This document shows, piece by piece, positions 8,712 to 16,836 of a stretch of DNA of 64,000 bases. Numbering within the stretch: the stretch's first letter is position 1; each line of letters opens with the position of its first letter. The DNA is from an uncultured Bacteroidales bacterium (lineage in GTDB: Bacteria > Bacteroidota > Bacteroidia > Bacteroidales > UBA932), in assembly GCA_944326255.1 (NCBI GenBank), contig CALVDG010000012.1, positions 1-64,000 on the forward strand, given 5' to 3'. The notes under the pieces were generated by a model, which searched no databases, had not been told where the DNA came from, and was given only the letters and a program-made list of their open reading frames with translations. The position numbers were made by a program, and so were the translations under genes.

Positions 8712-8757
8712 TGATTTTCGTTTTTCGGAATGATACTGTATGTAGCTTTGCGAAAAG

Positions 8758-8788
8758 TTTGATTTTGTAAACTGATTGATTAACTTTG
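8758..8788 (+). promoter_or_regulatory. Bacteroidetes-type promoter of higBA
   Basis: TTTG (8758-8761), a 19-nt spacer and TAACTTTG (8781-8788) match the TTTG / TAnnTTTG consensus. Transcription would begin within about 10 nt of ATG 8803, giving an extremely short leader. A small inverted repeat AGTTT...AAACT (8756-8773) lies between the two elements and could be an autoregulatory operator. A second -7-like TAGCTTTG is at 8743-8750. Confidence 0.65.
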
Positions 8789-8802
8789 CAAAATGGAGTA
8801 AG

Positions 8803-9144
8803 ATGGAAGTTGTAAGGAGAGTAAAAGTGTTCAGGTCTTATTACAAAGAGTTTTATGTGGCGCAGACAGATGCTGTGAGGGAAAAAATAGATCAGGTGAT
8901 AGAGTTGGTGAAGTACTCGGAAATCATCCCTGCGGTGTATCTAAGGAAAATCATCAATGTCCCAGGTCTGTACGAGATAAGAGTCAGGAATGCAGGAAAT
9001 ATATACCGTATTTTCTGCTGTTTTGACGAAGGCTGTTTTGTGATACTGTTTCATGGATTTCATAAACAGTCGCAGAAGACACCGTCTTCCGAGATTAAAA
9101 AGGCGAAGCGTATAATGAAAGAATACTTTGATACTAAAAGATAA
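8803..9144 (+). CDS. RelE/HigB-type toxin (Gp49-like)
   Basis: This is a 113-aa protein if started at ATG 8803; a TTG 27 nt upstream lies within the promoter. The sequence fits the HigB/Gp49-like mRNA interferase family: VFRSYYKEFYVAQTD near the N-terminus, then LRKIINVPGLYEIRV, NIYRIFCCFDEGCFVILFHGFHKQSQKTP, and a C-terminal Lys-rich helix. The strand pattern YEIR...YRIF...ILLHGF-K-K is the family signature. The family cleaves ribosome-bound mRNA. It is followed after 6 nt by an XRE antitoxin, giving the toxin-first order typical of HigBA. Confidence 0.85.
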   Translation: MEVVRRVKVFRSYYKEFYVAQTDAVREKIDQVIELVKYSEIIPAVYLRKIINVPGLYEIRVRNAGNIYRIFCCFDEGCFVILFHGFHKQSQKTPSSEIKKAKRIMKEYFDTKR

Positions 9145-9150
9145 TTAAAG

Positions 9151-9465
9151 ATGGAAGGAGAGAAAAATAAAGCGATAATGAATTGCGGCGATGATTATGA
9201 TGATATTCTTGACATTCAATATGGCCGGAAGGGCACACCGTCGCGTGACCGATTTGACCGGGAGGCAGAGGCATTTATCCTGGCGGAGCGGCTGAAGGAG
9301 GAACGCCGTAAGGCCGGTCTGACGCAGGAGCAGCTGGCGGCGAAGATAGGTACGAAGAAGTCCTATATCTCCCGCATCGAGAACGGGAAGACGGACGTGC
9401 AGCTATCGACTCTCTTCAAGATATTCCAGGGGCTGGGCAAGCGGGTCAGCATCACCATCCTGTAG
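9151..9465 (+). CDS. HigA-type antitoxin, XRE-family HTH
   Basis: This 104-aa protein has an acidic N-terminal arm (CGDDYDDILDIQYG, likely toxin-binding) and a helix-turn-helix of the XRE/Cro class from about residue 50: LKEERRKAGLTQEQLAAKIG, KKSYISRIENGKTDVQLSTL, F..LGKRV. It should neutralise the upstream toxin and repress the shared promoter at 8758-8788. The gene lies 6 nt after the toxin stop, so the pair is translated together. Confidence 0.87.
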   Translation: MEGEKNKAIMNCGDDYDDILDIQYGRKGTPSRDRFDREAEAFILAERLKEERRKAGLTQEQLAAKIGTKKSYISRIENGKTDVQLSTLFKIFQGLGKRVSITIL

Positions 9466-9543
9466 TGCAGGCCGCGCCCTTCATCCAGCACCACGCCGTC
9501 AGCAGCAGAAACGGGGTGGTCGGCAGCAAAACCCACGTTTCGG

Positions 9544-9568
9544 TGCCGTTAGTGCCGTTAGTGCCGTT
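9544..9568 (+). repeat. 9-bp tandem repeat (2.8 copies)
   Basis: TGCCGTTAG is repeated at 9544, 9553 and 9562; the third copy is cut to TGCCGTT. It is a short perfect tandem repeat in non-coding DNA after higA and may vary in copy number. Confidence 0.8.
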
Positions 9569-9582
9569 GCGGAAGCCACTGT

Positions 9583-9679
9583 CAGTCTGTAGTGGGTGAT
9601 ATTTCGCTAAACAGCAGAAATTAAGAGCATTATGCTGCTCGCTGGAATTACAGATACAGAGGTACACCTCGCAGTCTGT
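9583..9679 (+). repeat. Imperfect 97-bp direct repeat, copy 1
   Basis: Aligned by eye without gaps to 9833-9929, it matches at 67 of 97 positions. It begins with CAGTCTGT and ends ...AGTCTGT. Its last ~30 nt can fold: ACAGA (9650-9654) with TCTGT (9675-9679), and GAGGT (9659-9663) with ACCTC (9666-9670). Confidence 0.6.
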
Positions 9680-9832
9680 TTTGCTGTAATGGCTACAACT
9701 AACTGTTGCATAGGTGTTTGTGCATATCTCTCTAAAACAGACTCAATAGAGAAAATTCAAGATGGATTATTTACCCCGTCCTGCAGCATACTCAGAAGCG
9801 GATTCCGAGAAACAGTTGCATTCCTATCGTCT

Positions 9833-9930
9833 CAGTCTGTAATTGTTGATATTAAGACAAATTGCTGTAATTCAGTGGATTGTGTAGGATACTGAAATTA
9901 CAGACACTGAGGTGTAGGTCACTGTCTGTA
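9833..9930 (+). repeat. Imperfect 97-bp direct repeat, copy 2
   Basis: This is the partner of 9583-9679, offset by exactly 250 bp. Its 3' end is a stronger hairpin: TACAGACACTGA (9899-9910), 8-nt loop, TCACTGTCTGTA (9919-9930), 11 of 12 pairs. The hairpin position is kept although the sequence differs from copy 1. Confidence 0.6.
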
Positions 9931-10038
9931 TCGATTGAGATTGTGTAAATTGCTATGTAAAAGAGCTTTATGAGAGATGCTTCAAAACAGACAGAAGACA
10001 GGATGGAAGGAAAAGGGGCTGATGCAGCATATTGTGTG

Positions 10039-10076
10039 AGACTTAGTAACTGAGGCCAGACTTAGTAGTTGAGACC
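10039..10076. repeat. 19-bp tandem duplication at the 3' end of the ATPase gene
   Basis: AGACTTAGTAACTGAGGCC (10039-10057) is followed directly by AGACTTAGTAGTTGAGACC (10058-10076), 16 of 19 identical. The second copy contains the stop codon and last codons (G-L-N-Y) of the minus-strand ATPase gene; the first lies just beyond it. Confidence 0.75.
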
Positions 10077-11231
10077 GAACCACCAGAGCGGAAGGATGTT
10101 GCCGGAGGAGAACTCGATGCCGTCCCTGACGATGTAGCCCTTTTCGGCGGAGGCGAGCTGCTTGCGGCCTTTGGACTTGCCGCCTGTTTCGAAGGTGCGG
10201 CTGCCTATCCGGAAGTCGGAGATGGCGGAGGATATGACCTGGTTGCGGACCCGGGTCTGGTTCAGGAAGAATGTCTCGCGGAGGCTGCCGGTGTCTGATT
10301 CGCTTTCCGCGAGTGCGTAGATAAGGTTAGGATTGTCCAGATAGACTTTTTCGACTTTGCCCAGTCCGCGGATGCCGCCGGTGTCGTCCCTGAGCTGCGC
10401 AATCATTCCTGCGTCCTCGATATATTGGAAGTAGTCCGGCATCTGGTTGCGTCCGGCTCCTATGAGGTCTGCGAGTTTACTCATGTTGGGCTTGAAGGGG
10501 ACACTCTTGGCTATGATGGCAAGCAGTTTCTTGAACTTGCGCCCCATGGAGGCCGGCAGGTCGGCGAAGACGGGAATGTCGTTTTCCAACGTGATGTTGA
10601 TAATCTGCCGGAGTTTTTCTTCGAAGCCCGGGTCTCTGGAGAAAGGGTAGTAGCCCCGTTTCAGATAGTCCTCGAACAGCAGCAGGGGCGTCTTTATGTT
10701 GAAGGTCTCGGGTTTGCCGGCAATGATGTCGTCAAGAGTGAGGACGGGTACCCGTACATCGTGGTAGAGATGCAGGTATTCTCTGAATGACAGTCCGTAG
10801 AGATGGTAGAGAACGGCCCTGCGGCTGAGGTCCGACGTGCCTTTTGTCAAGTCCAGGACGGAGGAGCCGGAGAATACCACGTTCAGTTCGCTGTAGTAGT
10901 CGTAGATGAGTTTCAGCTCCCTCGACCACTCCTTGTATTTATGGATCTCGTCGATGTAGAAATAATGTATGCCCCGCTGGACCAGAAGCCCGGCGAGGTC
11001 GAGCAGGCGGTGGCTGCTGAAATAGATGTCGTCTGCATTGACATACAGCACGTCGTCCGGGTTCATATCCTGCTTGATGTGCTGCAGCATCAACGTGGTC
11101 TTCCCGACGCCCCTCGGCCCTTTGATGCCAATTATGCGGTTGCGCCAATTGATATCGGAGTAGAGGTATCTGTTGAAGCCTGTGTCTGTTTCGCGCAGCA
11201 GTTTCTTGAAGTGGGTTATTAAAGTTTCCAT
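10062..11231 (-). CDS. AAA family ATPase with DUF4143 C-terminal domain
   Basis: This 389-aa protein has Walker A GPRGVGKTT (residues 38-46) and Walker B HYFYIDEIHK (residues ~89-98). VVFSGSSVLDL is the sensor-1-like strand, and SRRAVLYHLYGLSFREYL leads into the DUF4143 winged-helix region, whose C-terminus includes EKVYLDNPNLIYAL. This is the large stand-alone Bacteroidales/archaeal ATP-binding protein family of unknown cellular function. It has no operon partner. Its promoter is overlapped by a palindrome (11261-11279), suggesting tight regulation. The family is often patchily distributed, fitting the accessory setting. Confidence 0.85.
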   Translation of the reverse strand: METLITHFKKLLRETDTGFNRYLYSDINWRNRIIGIKGPRGVGKTTLMLQHIKQDMNPDDVLYVNADDIYFSSHRLLDLAGLLVQRGIHYFYIDEIHKYKEWSRELKLIYDYYSELNVVFSGSSVLDLTKGTSDLSRRAVLYHLYGLSFREYLHLYHDVRVPVLTLDDIIAGKPETFNIKTPLLLFEDYLKRGYYPFSRDPGFEEKLRQIINITLENDIPVFADLPASMGRKFKKLLAIIAKSVPFKPNMSKLADLIGAGRNQMPDYFQYIEDAGMIAQLRDDTGGIRGLGKVEKVYLDNPNLIYALAESESDTGSLRETFFLNQTRVRNQVISSAISDFRIGSRTFETGGKSKGRKQLASAEKGYIVRDGIEFSSGNILPLWWFGLNY

Positions 11232-11246
11232 GCTGTAAATTTTTTA

Positions 11247-11280
11247 CAAATATAGTGAAATTGCACTTATGAAGTGCAAA
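11247..11280 (-). promoter_or_regulatory. Promoter of the AAA ATPase gene, overlapped by a palindrome
   Basis: On the minus strand TTTG (complement of 11277-11280) and TATATTTG (complement of 11247-11254) are separated by 22 nt, slightly longer than usual. The palindrome 11261-11279 fills the spacer, so a bound dimer should block RNA polymerase. Confidence 0.6.
11261..11279. promoter_or_regulatory. Palindrome 1 (TTGCACTT-nnn-AAGTGCAA), candidate operator
   Basis: TTGCACTTATGAAGTGCAA is a perfect 8+8 palindrome with a 3-nt centre. It lies between the -33 and -7 elements of the ATPase promoter. A near-identical copy lies 32 bp away, about three helical turns centre to centre. Confidence 0.7.
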
Positions 11281-11292
11281 AACGTGAAAAAT

Positions 11293-11311
11293 TTGCACTT
11301 GTGAAGTGCAA
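11293..11311. promoter_or_regulatory. Palindrome 2 (TTGCACTT-nnn-AAGTGCAA), candidate operator
   Basis: TTGCACTTGTGAAGTGCAA differs from palindrome 1 only in the centre. It abuts the stop codon of the MATE gene (11313) and lies upstream of the ATPase promoter. As RNA it could also form a hairpin at the end of the MATE transcript. Confidence 0.7.
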
Positions 11312-11312
11312 T

Positions 11313-12665
11313 TTAGAGGTTTCTCCGGCGGCCGAGGAAGTAGTAGAGGGCGATGGCGGCGGTGGTGAGGGCCTCTGAGACGGCCATGGCGAGCCAGATG
11401 CCGGCGTCACCGAGCAGGCGTGGCATGATAATGAAACTCGGGACGATGAAGACGAGGCCGCGCAGGCAGGCGAAGAGCATGGCGGGCTTCATATTTTCGA
11501 GACTCTGGAGGAGGCCGATGGAGGCTACGTTGGTGACGTAGAAGATGTAGCCGAGGGCGAAGAGGGGCAGGCCGTCAATGGCGATGCGGGCGGCGTTGCC
11601 CTCCTGGCCGATGAACAGGCCAACGAGGGGGCCGGGCAGGAGCATGAAGAGCATCATGCCGACGAAGCCGCAGACGATGGCGGTGATGATGGCCAGGCGG
11701 CTGGCGGACGATACCCTGTCCATCTTGCCGGCTCCGTAGTTGAAGCTGATAATCGGCTGTGCGGACTGGGCCACGGCGTTGCCGAACATGAAGACGAAGG
11801 GGGTGTAGTAGCAGGCCACTCCGAAGGCACCTACGCCGTCATCTCCGAGATATCGCATGAAGACCTGGTTGCCCATAAACATGAGGACGGCGATGGTGGC
11901 CTCACCGAGCAGGGCGGGGGAGCCTATCTTGCACTGATAGCCGATGTTGCGCAGACTCAGGCGCATACTCTTGCGGCTCATTTTCAATTTGATCAGGCGC
12001 ACTATCCTGGCCCGCAGCAGCAGATAGCCGATGCCCATGCAGCCGCCGATGACGATGCTGATGCCGGTGGCTATGGCCGCGCCCTTGACGCCCATTCCGA
12101 GCGGGAAGATGAAGATCCAGTCGAGGACGGTGTTGATCAGAGCCGTTACGACCGAGCACCACATGGCGTACTGCGGCGCTCCGTCCAGGCGGATGATGAA
12201 GAGCGACACCGAGAGCCACATCTGGAAGGGCAGGGCCGGGACTATCCACAGCAGATAGTCCAGTACGAGGGGCATCAGGTGCTCCGAGGAGCCGAGCATC
12301 CGGGCCGTAGTCTCGGGAAAGGTCATGATGAGACCTGCGACCAGCGCGGCTATGATGGTCACGAAGAGTATGGCCTGGGTGACATTGAGCCGGGCGGCCT
12401 TGATCTTGCCGCGGGCCAGGTGTATCGAGGCCACTACGGAACTGCCCGCTCCGGCCATCAGCCCGAGACCGGTGAATATCATCCATACAGGTACACAGAT
12501 ATTGACGGCGGCTATACCGTCGCTGCCTACTCCATGCCCTATGAAGATACCGTCGATGGCTGTGACCGCCGACATGCTCACCATCCCCAGCAGTGTGGTT
12601 ACGAAATACTTACCGAACAGGGACGGGATGTTTACTGTTCCGAAATCAATAGCATCGCGCTGCAT
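11313..12665 (-). CDS. MATE family efflux transporter
   Basis: A 450-aa inner-membrane protein with about 12 hydrophobic segments and typical MATE features: an N-terminal FGKYFVTTLLGMVSMSAVTAIDGIFIG, GLMAGAGSSVVASIHLARGK, and in the second half GVGAFGVACYYTPFVFMFGNAVAQSAQPIISFNYG. MATE proteins export drugs or metabolites by Na+ or H+ antiport; the substrate is unknown. I chose ATG at 12663-12665 over one nine codons upstream because the longer form would extend into the likely promoter or leader. It shares the minus strand with infB but is separated from it by 60 bp. Confidence 0.88.
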   Translation of the reverse strand: MQRDAIDFGTVNIPSLFGKYFVTTLLGMVSMSAVTAIDGIFIGHGVGSDGIAAVNICVPVWMIFTGLGLMAGAGSSVVASIHLARGKIKAARLNVTQAILFVTIIAALVAGLIMTFPETTARMLGSSEHLMPLVLDYLLWIVPALPFQMWLSVSLFIIRLDGAPQYAMWCSVVTALINTVLDWIFIFPLGMGVKGAAIATGISIVIGGCMGIGYLLLRARIVRLIKLKMSRKSMRLSLRNIGYQCKIGSPALLGEATIAVLMFMGNQVFMRYLGDDGVGAFGVACYYTPFVFMFGNAVAQSAQPIISFNYGAGKMDRVSSASRLAIITAIVCGFVGMMLFMLLPGPLVGLFIGQEGNAARIAIDGLPLFALGYIFYVTNVASIGLLQSLENMKPAMLFACLRGLVFIVPSFIIMPRLLGDAGIWLAMAVSEALTTAAIALYYFLGRRRNL

Positions 12666-12725
12666 AAATCCCGAATTAATAAAGTGCGGCAAAGGTGGGC
12701 CAAAATATCCGCAACTGCCGGGCTG

Positions 12726-15572
12726 TTACAGTTTGCGCTTGATCTCGACAATCTGGTAGGCCTCGATGGTGTCGCCGACCTTGATGTCGTTGTAGCCGTC
12801 GATGTTCAGACCGCAGTCCATGCCGGCTGCGACTTCCTTGACATCGTCCTTGAAACGCTTGAGCGAGCCGAGCGCACCTGTGTAGACCACGATGCCGTCG
12901 CGGATGACACGTACCTTGGAACTGCGGGTGATCTTGCCTTCCTTGACCATACATCCGGCGATGGTGCCGACCTTGGATATCTTGAAGGTCTCGCGTACTT
13001 CGGCGGTGGCGGTGACTTCCTCTTTCTCTTCGGGAGCAAGCATACCCTCGATACCGCTCTTGACCTCGTTTATCGCATCATAGATGACGGAGTAGAGACG
13101 GATCTCGATCTCCTCTTTCTCAGCCAGACGGCGGGCGTTGGCCGAGGGCCTTACCTGGAAGCCGATGATGATGGCGTTGGATGCGGCGGCCAGCAGGACA
13201 TCGGATTCGGAGATGGCACCGACGGCCTTGTGGATTACGTCCACATGTATCTCCTCGGTGGAGAGCTTGATGAGGGAGTCGGAGAGAGCCTCGATGGAGC
13301 CGTCCACGTCTCCTTTTACGATGATGTTGAGCTCCTTGAAGTTGCCGATGGCGATACGGCGTCCGATCTCCTCGAGGGTAATGTGTTTCTGAGTCCTCAG
13401 GCCCTGGATGCGCAGGAGCTGCTCGCGCTTGTTGGCCAAGTCCTTGGCTTCTTTCTCATCGCCCATGACGTTGAATGTCTCGCCGGCCGTCGGGGCTCCG
13501 TTGAGTCCGAGTACGGAGACAGGAGTGGAGGGGTCTGCCTCGGATACTTTCTGTCCGCGCTCGTTGAACATGGCCTTGACCCTGCCGTAATAGCTGCCGC
13601 TGAGGATGATGTCTCCTACGTGGAGGGTGCCGTTCTGTACCAGGACAGTGGCCAGATAGCCGCGTCCTTTGTCGAGGGAGGACTCGATGACCGTACCTTT
13701 GGCCATGCGGTTAGGGTTGGCCTTGAGCTCAAGCAGGTCGGCTTCCAGCAGGACTTTCTCAAGGAGCTTGTCCACGTTGGTGCCCTTCTTGGCCGATATC
13801 TCCTGGCACTGATACTTGCCGCCCCAGTCCTCCACCAGGATGTTCATGTTGGCAAGCTGCTCGCGGATGCGGTCGGGATTGGCTCCCGGCTTGTCTATCT
13901 TGTTGATGGCAAATACCATGGGAACGCCGGCCGCCTGGGCATGGTTGATGGCCTCTATGGTCTGGGGCATGATGGCGTCGTCGGCGGCCACGATGATGAT
14001 GACCAGGTCGGTGATCTTCGCTCCTCGGGCACGCATGGCGGTGAAGGCCTCGTGACCCGGAGTGTCGAGGAAGGTGATGCGCCGGCCGTCGGGCAGCTGG
14101 ACATTGTATGCTCCTATGTGCTGTGTGATGCCTCCGGCCTCTCCGGCTATGACGTTGGACTTACGGATGTAGTCCAGCAGGGATGTCTTACCGTGGTCCA
14201 CATGACCCATGACGGTGATGATGGGAGGACGCTCTACCAGATCTGCCGGATCGTCCACTTCCTCCTGGATCTCGCTTTCCTCATCGGCGGAGACGAACTG
14301 TACCTCGTAGCCGAATTCCTCGGCCACCAGCACCAGGGCATCGGCATCGAGACGCTGGTTGATGGAAACCATCAGGCCCAGGTTCATGCAGGCCTCGATG
14401 ACTTTGGTCACCGGGATGTTCATCATGACTGCCAGATCGTTGACTGTCACGAATTCGGTCATCTTTAGTATTCTGCTCTCAAGCTGCTGCTGCTCGCGGG
14501 CCTCCTCCATCTTCTGGGAGATCATCTCGCGTTTCTCTCTCTTGTGCTTGGAACTCTTGGTCTTGCCCTTGCCTTCGGTCATACGGGCGTAGGTCTCCTT
14601 GATCTGCTTCTGTATCAGATCCTCGTCTATCTCCACACGTACAGGCTTGGGTTTCTCCTTGCGGTTCTTCCTGTCCTTGTTGTCACCGCCTTTCTTGTTG
14701 CGGTTCTTCTGACTGCCGGAGTCCACTTTGGTTATGTCCACCTTCTCGCCCTGGCCCTTGATGCGCTCGCGCTTGCGGTGGCCGTTTCTGTCGCCTCCTG
14801 AAGTGTGTTTCTTCTCGAAGGCGGACAGGTCTATCTTGCCGCTGATGACAGGACCGGCAAGTTTCTCGACCTTTGTCTCGATGTGCTCCACCTCGTGTCT
14901 CTCGGGATGCTTTTCCGCGGCATTGTCTTTCGCTTTTACCTCCTTTGCCGTCTCCTTGGCCGGGGTTGGCTTGGCAGGAGACGGTGCAGGCTGGGGCTTC
15001 GACGGCTTTTTGTTCAGGTCTATCTTACCGAGAATCCTGGGGCCGACATGACCGGTGCCGTTATCAGCGACGGCCGGCTCCGGCTTTGCCTTGGGCTCTT
15101 CCGGAGTCTTTTCTTCCTTTACCGGAGCCGGAGTCTCCGCAGCCGGAGCGGCGGCCTCCTGTGCAGCCGGAGCAGGAGCCGGTTCAGGTCTGCGGGTGTC
15201 ATCATCTTCTTTCACGGGCGCAGGATCGGCCTTCTTCTCCGTGATGGCGGGTTCAGGAGTGGAAGGATGATCGATGGTTGTGGTCTTGATGATGACCTCG
15301 TCCTCAAACGGTTCCTCTTCGGGTTCCTGTTTCTGGGTCTCTTTCTTGGTGATTTCCTTAATCTTGATGGATATTTTCGCAGACTCCTCCTTTATGCGCT
15401 GGTCTTTGGCATACTCCTTCTTGAGAAGCTCGTATTCCTCACCGCTGATCTGCGCACTGGGATGGGCCTCCACCTCATATCCTTTCTTGCTGAGAAACTC
15501 CACCAGAGTTCCCAGCCCGATATTGAATTCCTTAAGTACTTTGTTGATTCTTATTTTCTCTTGTCCCGCCAT
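12726..15572 (-). CDS. infB: Translation initiation factor IF-2
   Basis: This 948-aa GTPase loads fMet-tRNA on the 30S subunit. A short N-terminal IF2-N helix region ([23 protein letters not shown]) is followed by a ~350-residue Pro/Ala/Glu/Lys-rich linker, as is common in Bacteroidetes. The G domain starts near residue 450 with [15 protein letters not shown], then [16 protein letters not shown] and [13 protein letters not shown]. Domains II-IV end with [13 protein letters not shown]. It is the last gene of rimP-nusA-infB, 17 nt after nusA. Long open frames on the opposite strand here are shadows. Confidence 0.97.
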   Translation of the reverse strand: MAGQEKIRINKVLKEFNIGLGTLVEFLSKKGYEVEAHPSAQISGEEYELLKKEYAKDQRIKEESAKISIKIKEITKKETQKQEPEEEPFEDEVIIKTTTIDHPSTPEPAITEKKADPAPVKEDDDTRRPEPAPAPAAQEAAAPAAETPAPVKEEKTPEEPKAKPEPAVADNGTGHVGPRILGKIDLNKKPSKPQPAPSPAKPTPAKETAKEVKAKDNAAEKHPERHEVEHIETKVEKLAGPVISGKIDLSAFEKKHTSGGDRNGHRKRERIKGQGEKVDITKVDSGSQKNRNKKGGDNKDRKNRKEKPKPVRVEIDEDLIQKQIKETYARMTEGKGKTKSSKHKREKREMISQKMEEAREQQQLESRILKMTEFVTVNDLAVMMNIPVTKVIEACMNLGLMVSINQRLDADALVLVAEEFGYEVQFVSADEESEIQEEVDDPADLVERPPIITVMGHVDHGKTSLLDYIRKSNVIAGEAGGITQHIGAYNVQLPDGRRITFLDTPGHEAFTAMRARGAKITDLVIIIVAADDAIMPQTIEAINHAQAAGVPMVFAINKIDKPGANPDRIREQLANMNILVEDWGGKYQCQEISAKKGTNVDKLLEKVLLEADLLELKANPNRMAKGTVIESSLDKGRGYLATVLVQNGTLHVGDIILSGSYYGRVKAMFNERGQKVSEADPSTPVSVLGLNGAPTAGETFNVMGDEKEAKDLANKREQLLRIQGLRTQKHITLEEIGRRIAIGNFKELNIIVKGDVDGSIEALSDSLIKLSTEEIHVDVIHKAVGAISESDVLLAAASNAIIIGFQVRPSANARRLAEKEEIEIRLYSVIYDAINEVKSGIEGMLAPEEKEEVTATAEVRETFKISKVGTIAGCMVKEGKITRSSKVRVIRDGIVVYTGALGSLKRFKDDVKEVAAGMDCGLNIDGYNDIKVGDTIEAYQIVEIKRKL

Positions 15573-15589
15573 ATATCACTTATTTTAAA

Positions 15590-16825
15590 TTATTGTTCAA
15601 ATTCAGCTTTCAGTATCTTCTGTACTTCCACCACTGTCTCCTCATCGAGGTCGGCTCTGTGGCAGATCTCCTCTACGGGAAGCGCGAGCACGCTCTTCGC
15701 GGTGTCGCAGCCGATGCCCTTGAGGGCGTCGATGATCCACTGCTCGATCTCGTCGTTGAACTCGTCGAGCATTACGTCCTCTTCCTCTTCACCGCCTTCG
15801 CTGTCCCTGAATACGTCTATCTCGTAGCCGGCAAGCTGTCCTGCAAGCTTGATGTTGCTGCCGCCCTTGCCGATGGCCAGGGATACCTCAGAGGGACTGA
15901 GGTTGACGCGGATGTGCTTGGTCTCCTCGTCTATGGACATGGATGATATCTTGGCCGGACTGAGTGCCCTCTGGATGAGAAGCTGGGTGTTGGAAGTCCA
16001 GTTGATGATGTCGATGTTCTCGTTGCGCAGCTCGCGGACGATGCTGTGGATACGCGAGCCCTTGACACCGACGCACGCTCCTACAGGGTCGATGCGCTCG
16101 TCGTAGGACTCGACGGCCACCTTGGCTCTGTCACCGGGGATGCGCACCACTTTCTTGATAGTGATGAGTCCGTCGAAGATCTCGGGCACCTCCTGCTCGA
16201 AGAGTCTCTCCAGGAAAGCGGGAGACGTACGCGACAGGGTGATGACGGGGGTATTGTTCCTCATCTCCACGCTCTCGATGACAGCCTTTACGGTCTCGCC
16301 TTTCTTGAAGTAATCGGAGGGAATCTGCTCCGACTTGGGCAGCACCAGCTCGTTGCCGTCCTCGTCCATGACCAGCACTTCCTTTTTCCATACCTGATAA
16401 ACCTCGCCTACCAGTATCTCATGTATACGGTCCTTGTATTTGTTGTAGAGATTGGCTTTCTCGATGTCGGCGATACGTCCCTGAAGGTTCTGGCGCAGGT
16501 TGAGGATACCCCTGCGGCCGAAGTCCGACAGCTTGACCTCTTCCGGGAAATCCTCTCCCACCTCGTATGAGGGATCGATCTTGTGGACTTCCTCAAGCGA
16601 TATCTGGGTGTTGGGATCCTCGACTTTCTCGACCACTTCCCTGTTTCTCCAGATCTCAAGGTCGCCCTTGTCGATGTTGATGATGATGTCAAAGTTGTCG
16701 GCCGAGCCGTACATCTTAATCAACTGGGTGCGGAAGATGTCTTCCAGCACGCTCATCATGGTAGGTCTGTCGATGTTCTTGAGCTCCTTGAACTCGGCAA
16801 ACGTACTTATCAGGTTTACTTCCAT
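15590..16825 (-). CDS. nusA: Transcription termination/antitermination factor NusA
   Basis: A 411-aa protein with the NusA order: N-terminal RNA-polymerase-binding domain (SVLEDIFRTQLIKMYGSADNFDIIINIDKGDLEIWR), S1 domain around 135-200 (ILVGEVYQVWKKEVLVMDEDG), KH domains (VGACVGVKGSRIHSIVREL; LAIGKGGSNIKLAGQLAGYEIDV) and a short acidic C-terminus with a single helix-hairpin-helix-like segment. It lies 11 nt after the shortened rimP and 17 nt before infB, the conserved translation-transcription operon. Confidence 0.97.
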   Translation of the reverse strand: MEVNLISTFAEFKELKNIDRPTMMSVLEDIFRTQLIKMYGSADNFDIIINIDKGDLEIWRNREVVEKVEDPNTQISLEEVHKIDPSYEVGEDFPEEVKLSDFGRRGILNLRQNLQGRIADIEKANLYNKYKDRIHEILVGEVYQVWKKEVLVMDEDGNELVLPKSEQIPSDYFKKGETVKAVIESVEMRNNTPVITLSRTSPAFLERLFEQEVPEIFDGLITIKKVVRIPGDRAKVAVESYDERIDPVGACVGVKGSRIHSIVRELRNENIDIINWTSNTQLLIQRALSPAKISSMSIDEETKHIRVNLSPSEVSLAIGKGGSNIKLAGQLAGYEIDVFRDSEGGEEEEDVMLDEFNDEIEQWIIDALKGIGCDTAKSVLALPVEEICHRADLDEETVVEVQKILKAEFEQ

Positions 16826-16836
16826 GTCGGTTGTTG

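Larger units (their letters stand above)
9466..10061. other. ~600-bp non-coding, repeat-bearing region
   Basis: No convincing gene lies here; an 87-codon open frame at 9632-9895 has no recognisable family and sits across the repeats. The region contains a 9-bp tandem repeat (9544-9568), two diverged ~97-bp direct copies (9583-9679 and 9833-9930) each ending in a hairpin, an inverted pair GTCTGTTTTG / CAAAACAGAC (9674-9683 / 9983-9992), and the start of a 19-bp tandem duplication (10039-10076). It looks like degraded mobile or structured non-coding DNA. Confidence 0.6.

Noticed and set aside
9632..9895. 87-codon open frame in the repeat region
   Set aside because: The composition is not gene-like, it spans the repeat structures, and it shows no family motif or credible promoter.
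9466..10061. Possible CRISPR array or integron in the repeat region
   Set aside because: There are only two diverged copies, unequal tandem repeats and no spacer regularity, cas gene or integrase.
12279..14468. 729-codon open frame on the plus strand
   Set aside because: It lies wholly antisense to infB, whose motifs are unmistakable; the antisense translation is a biased Asp/Gly/Leu/Val-rich shadow with no domain.
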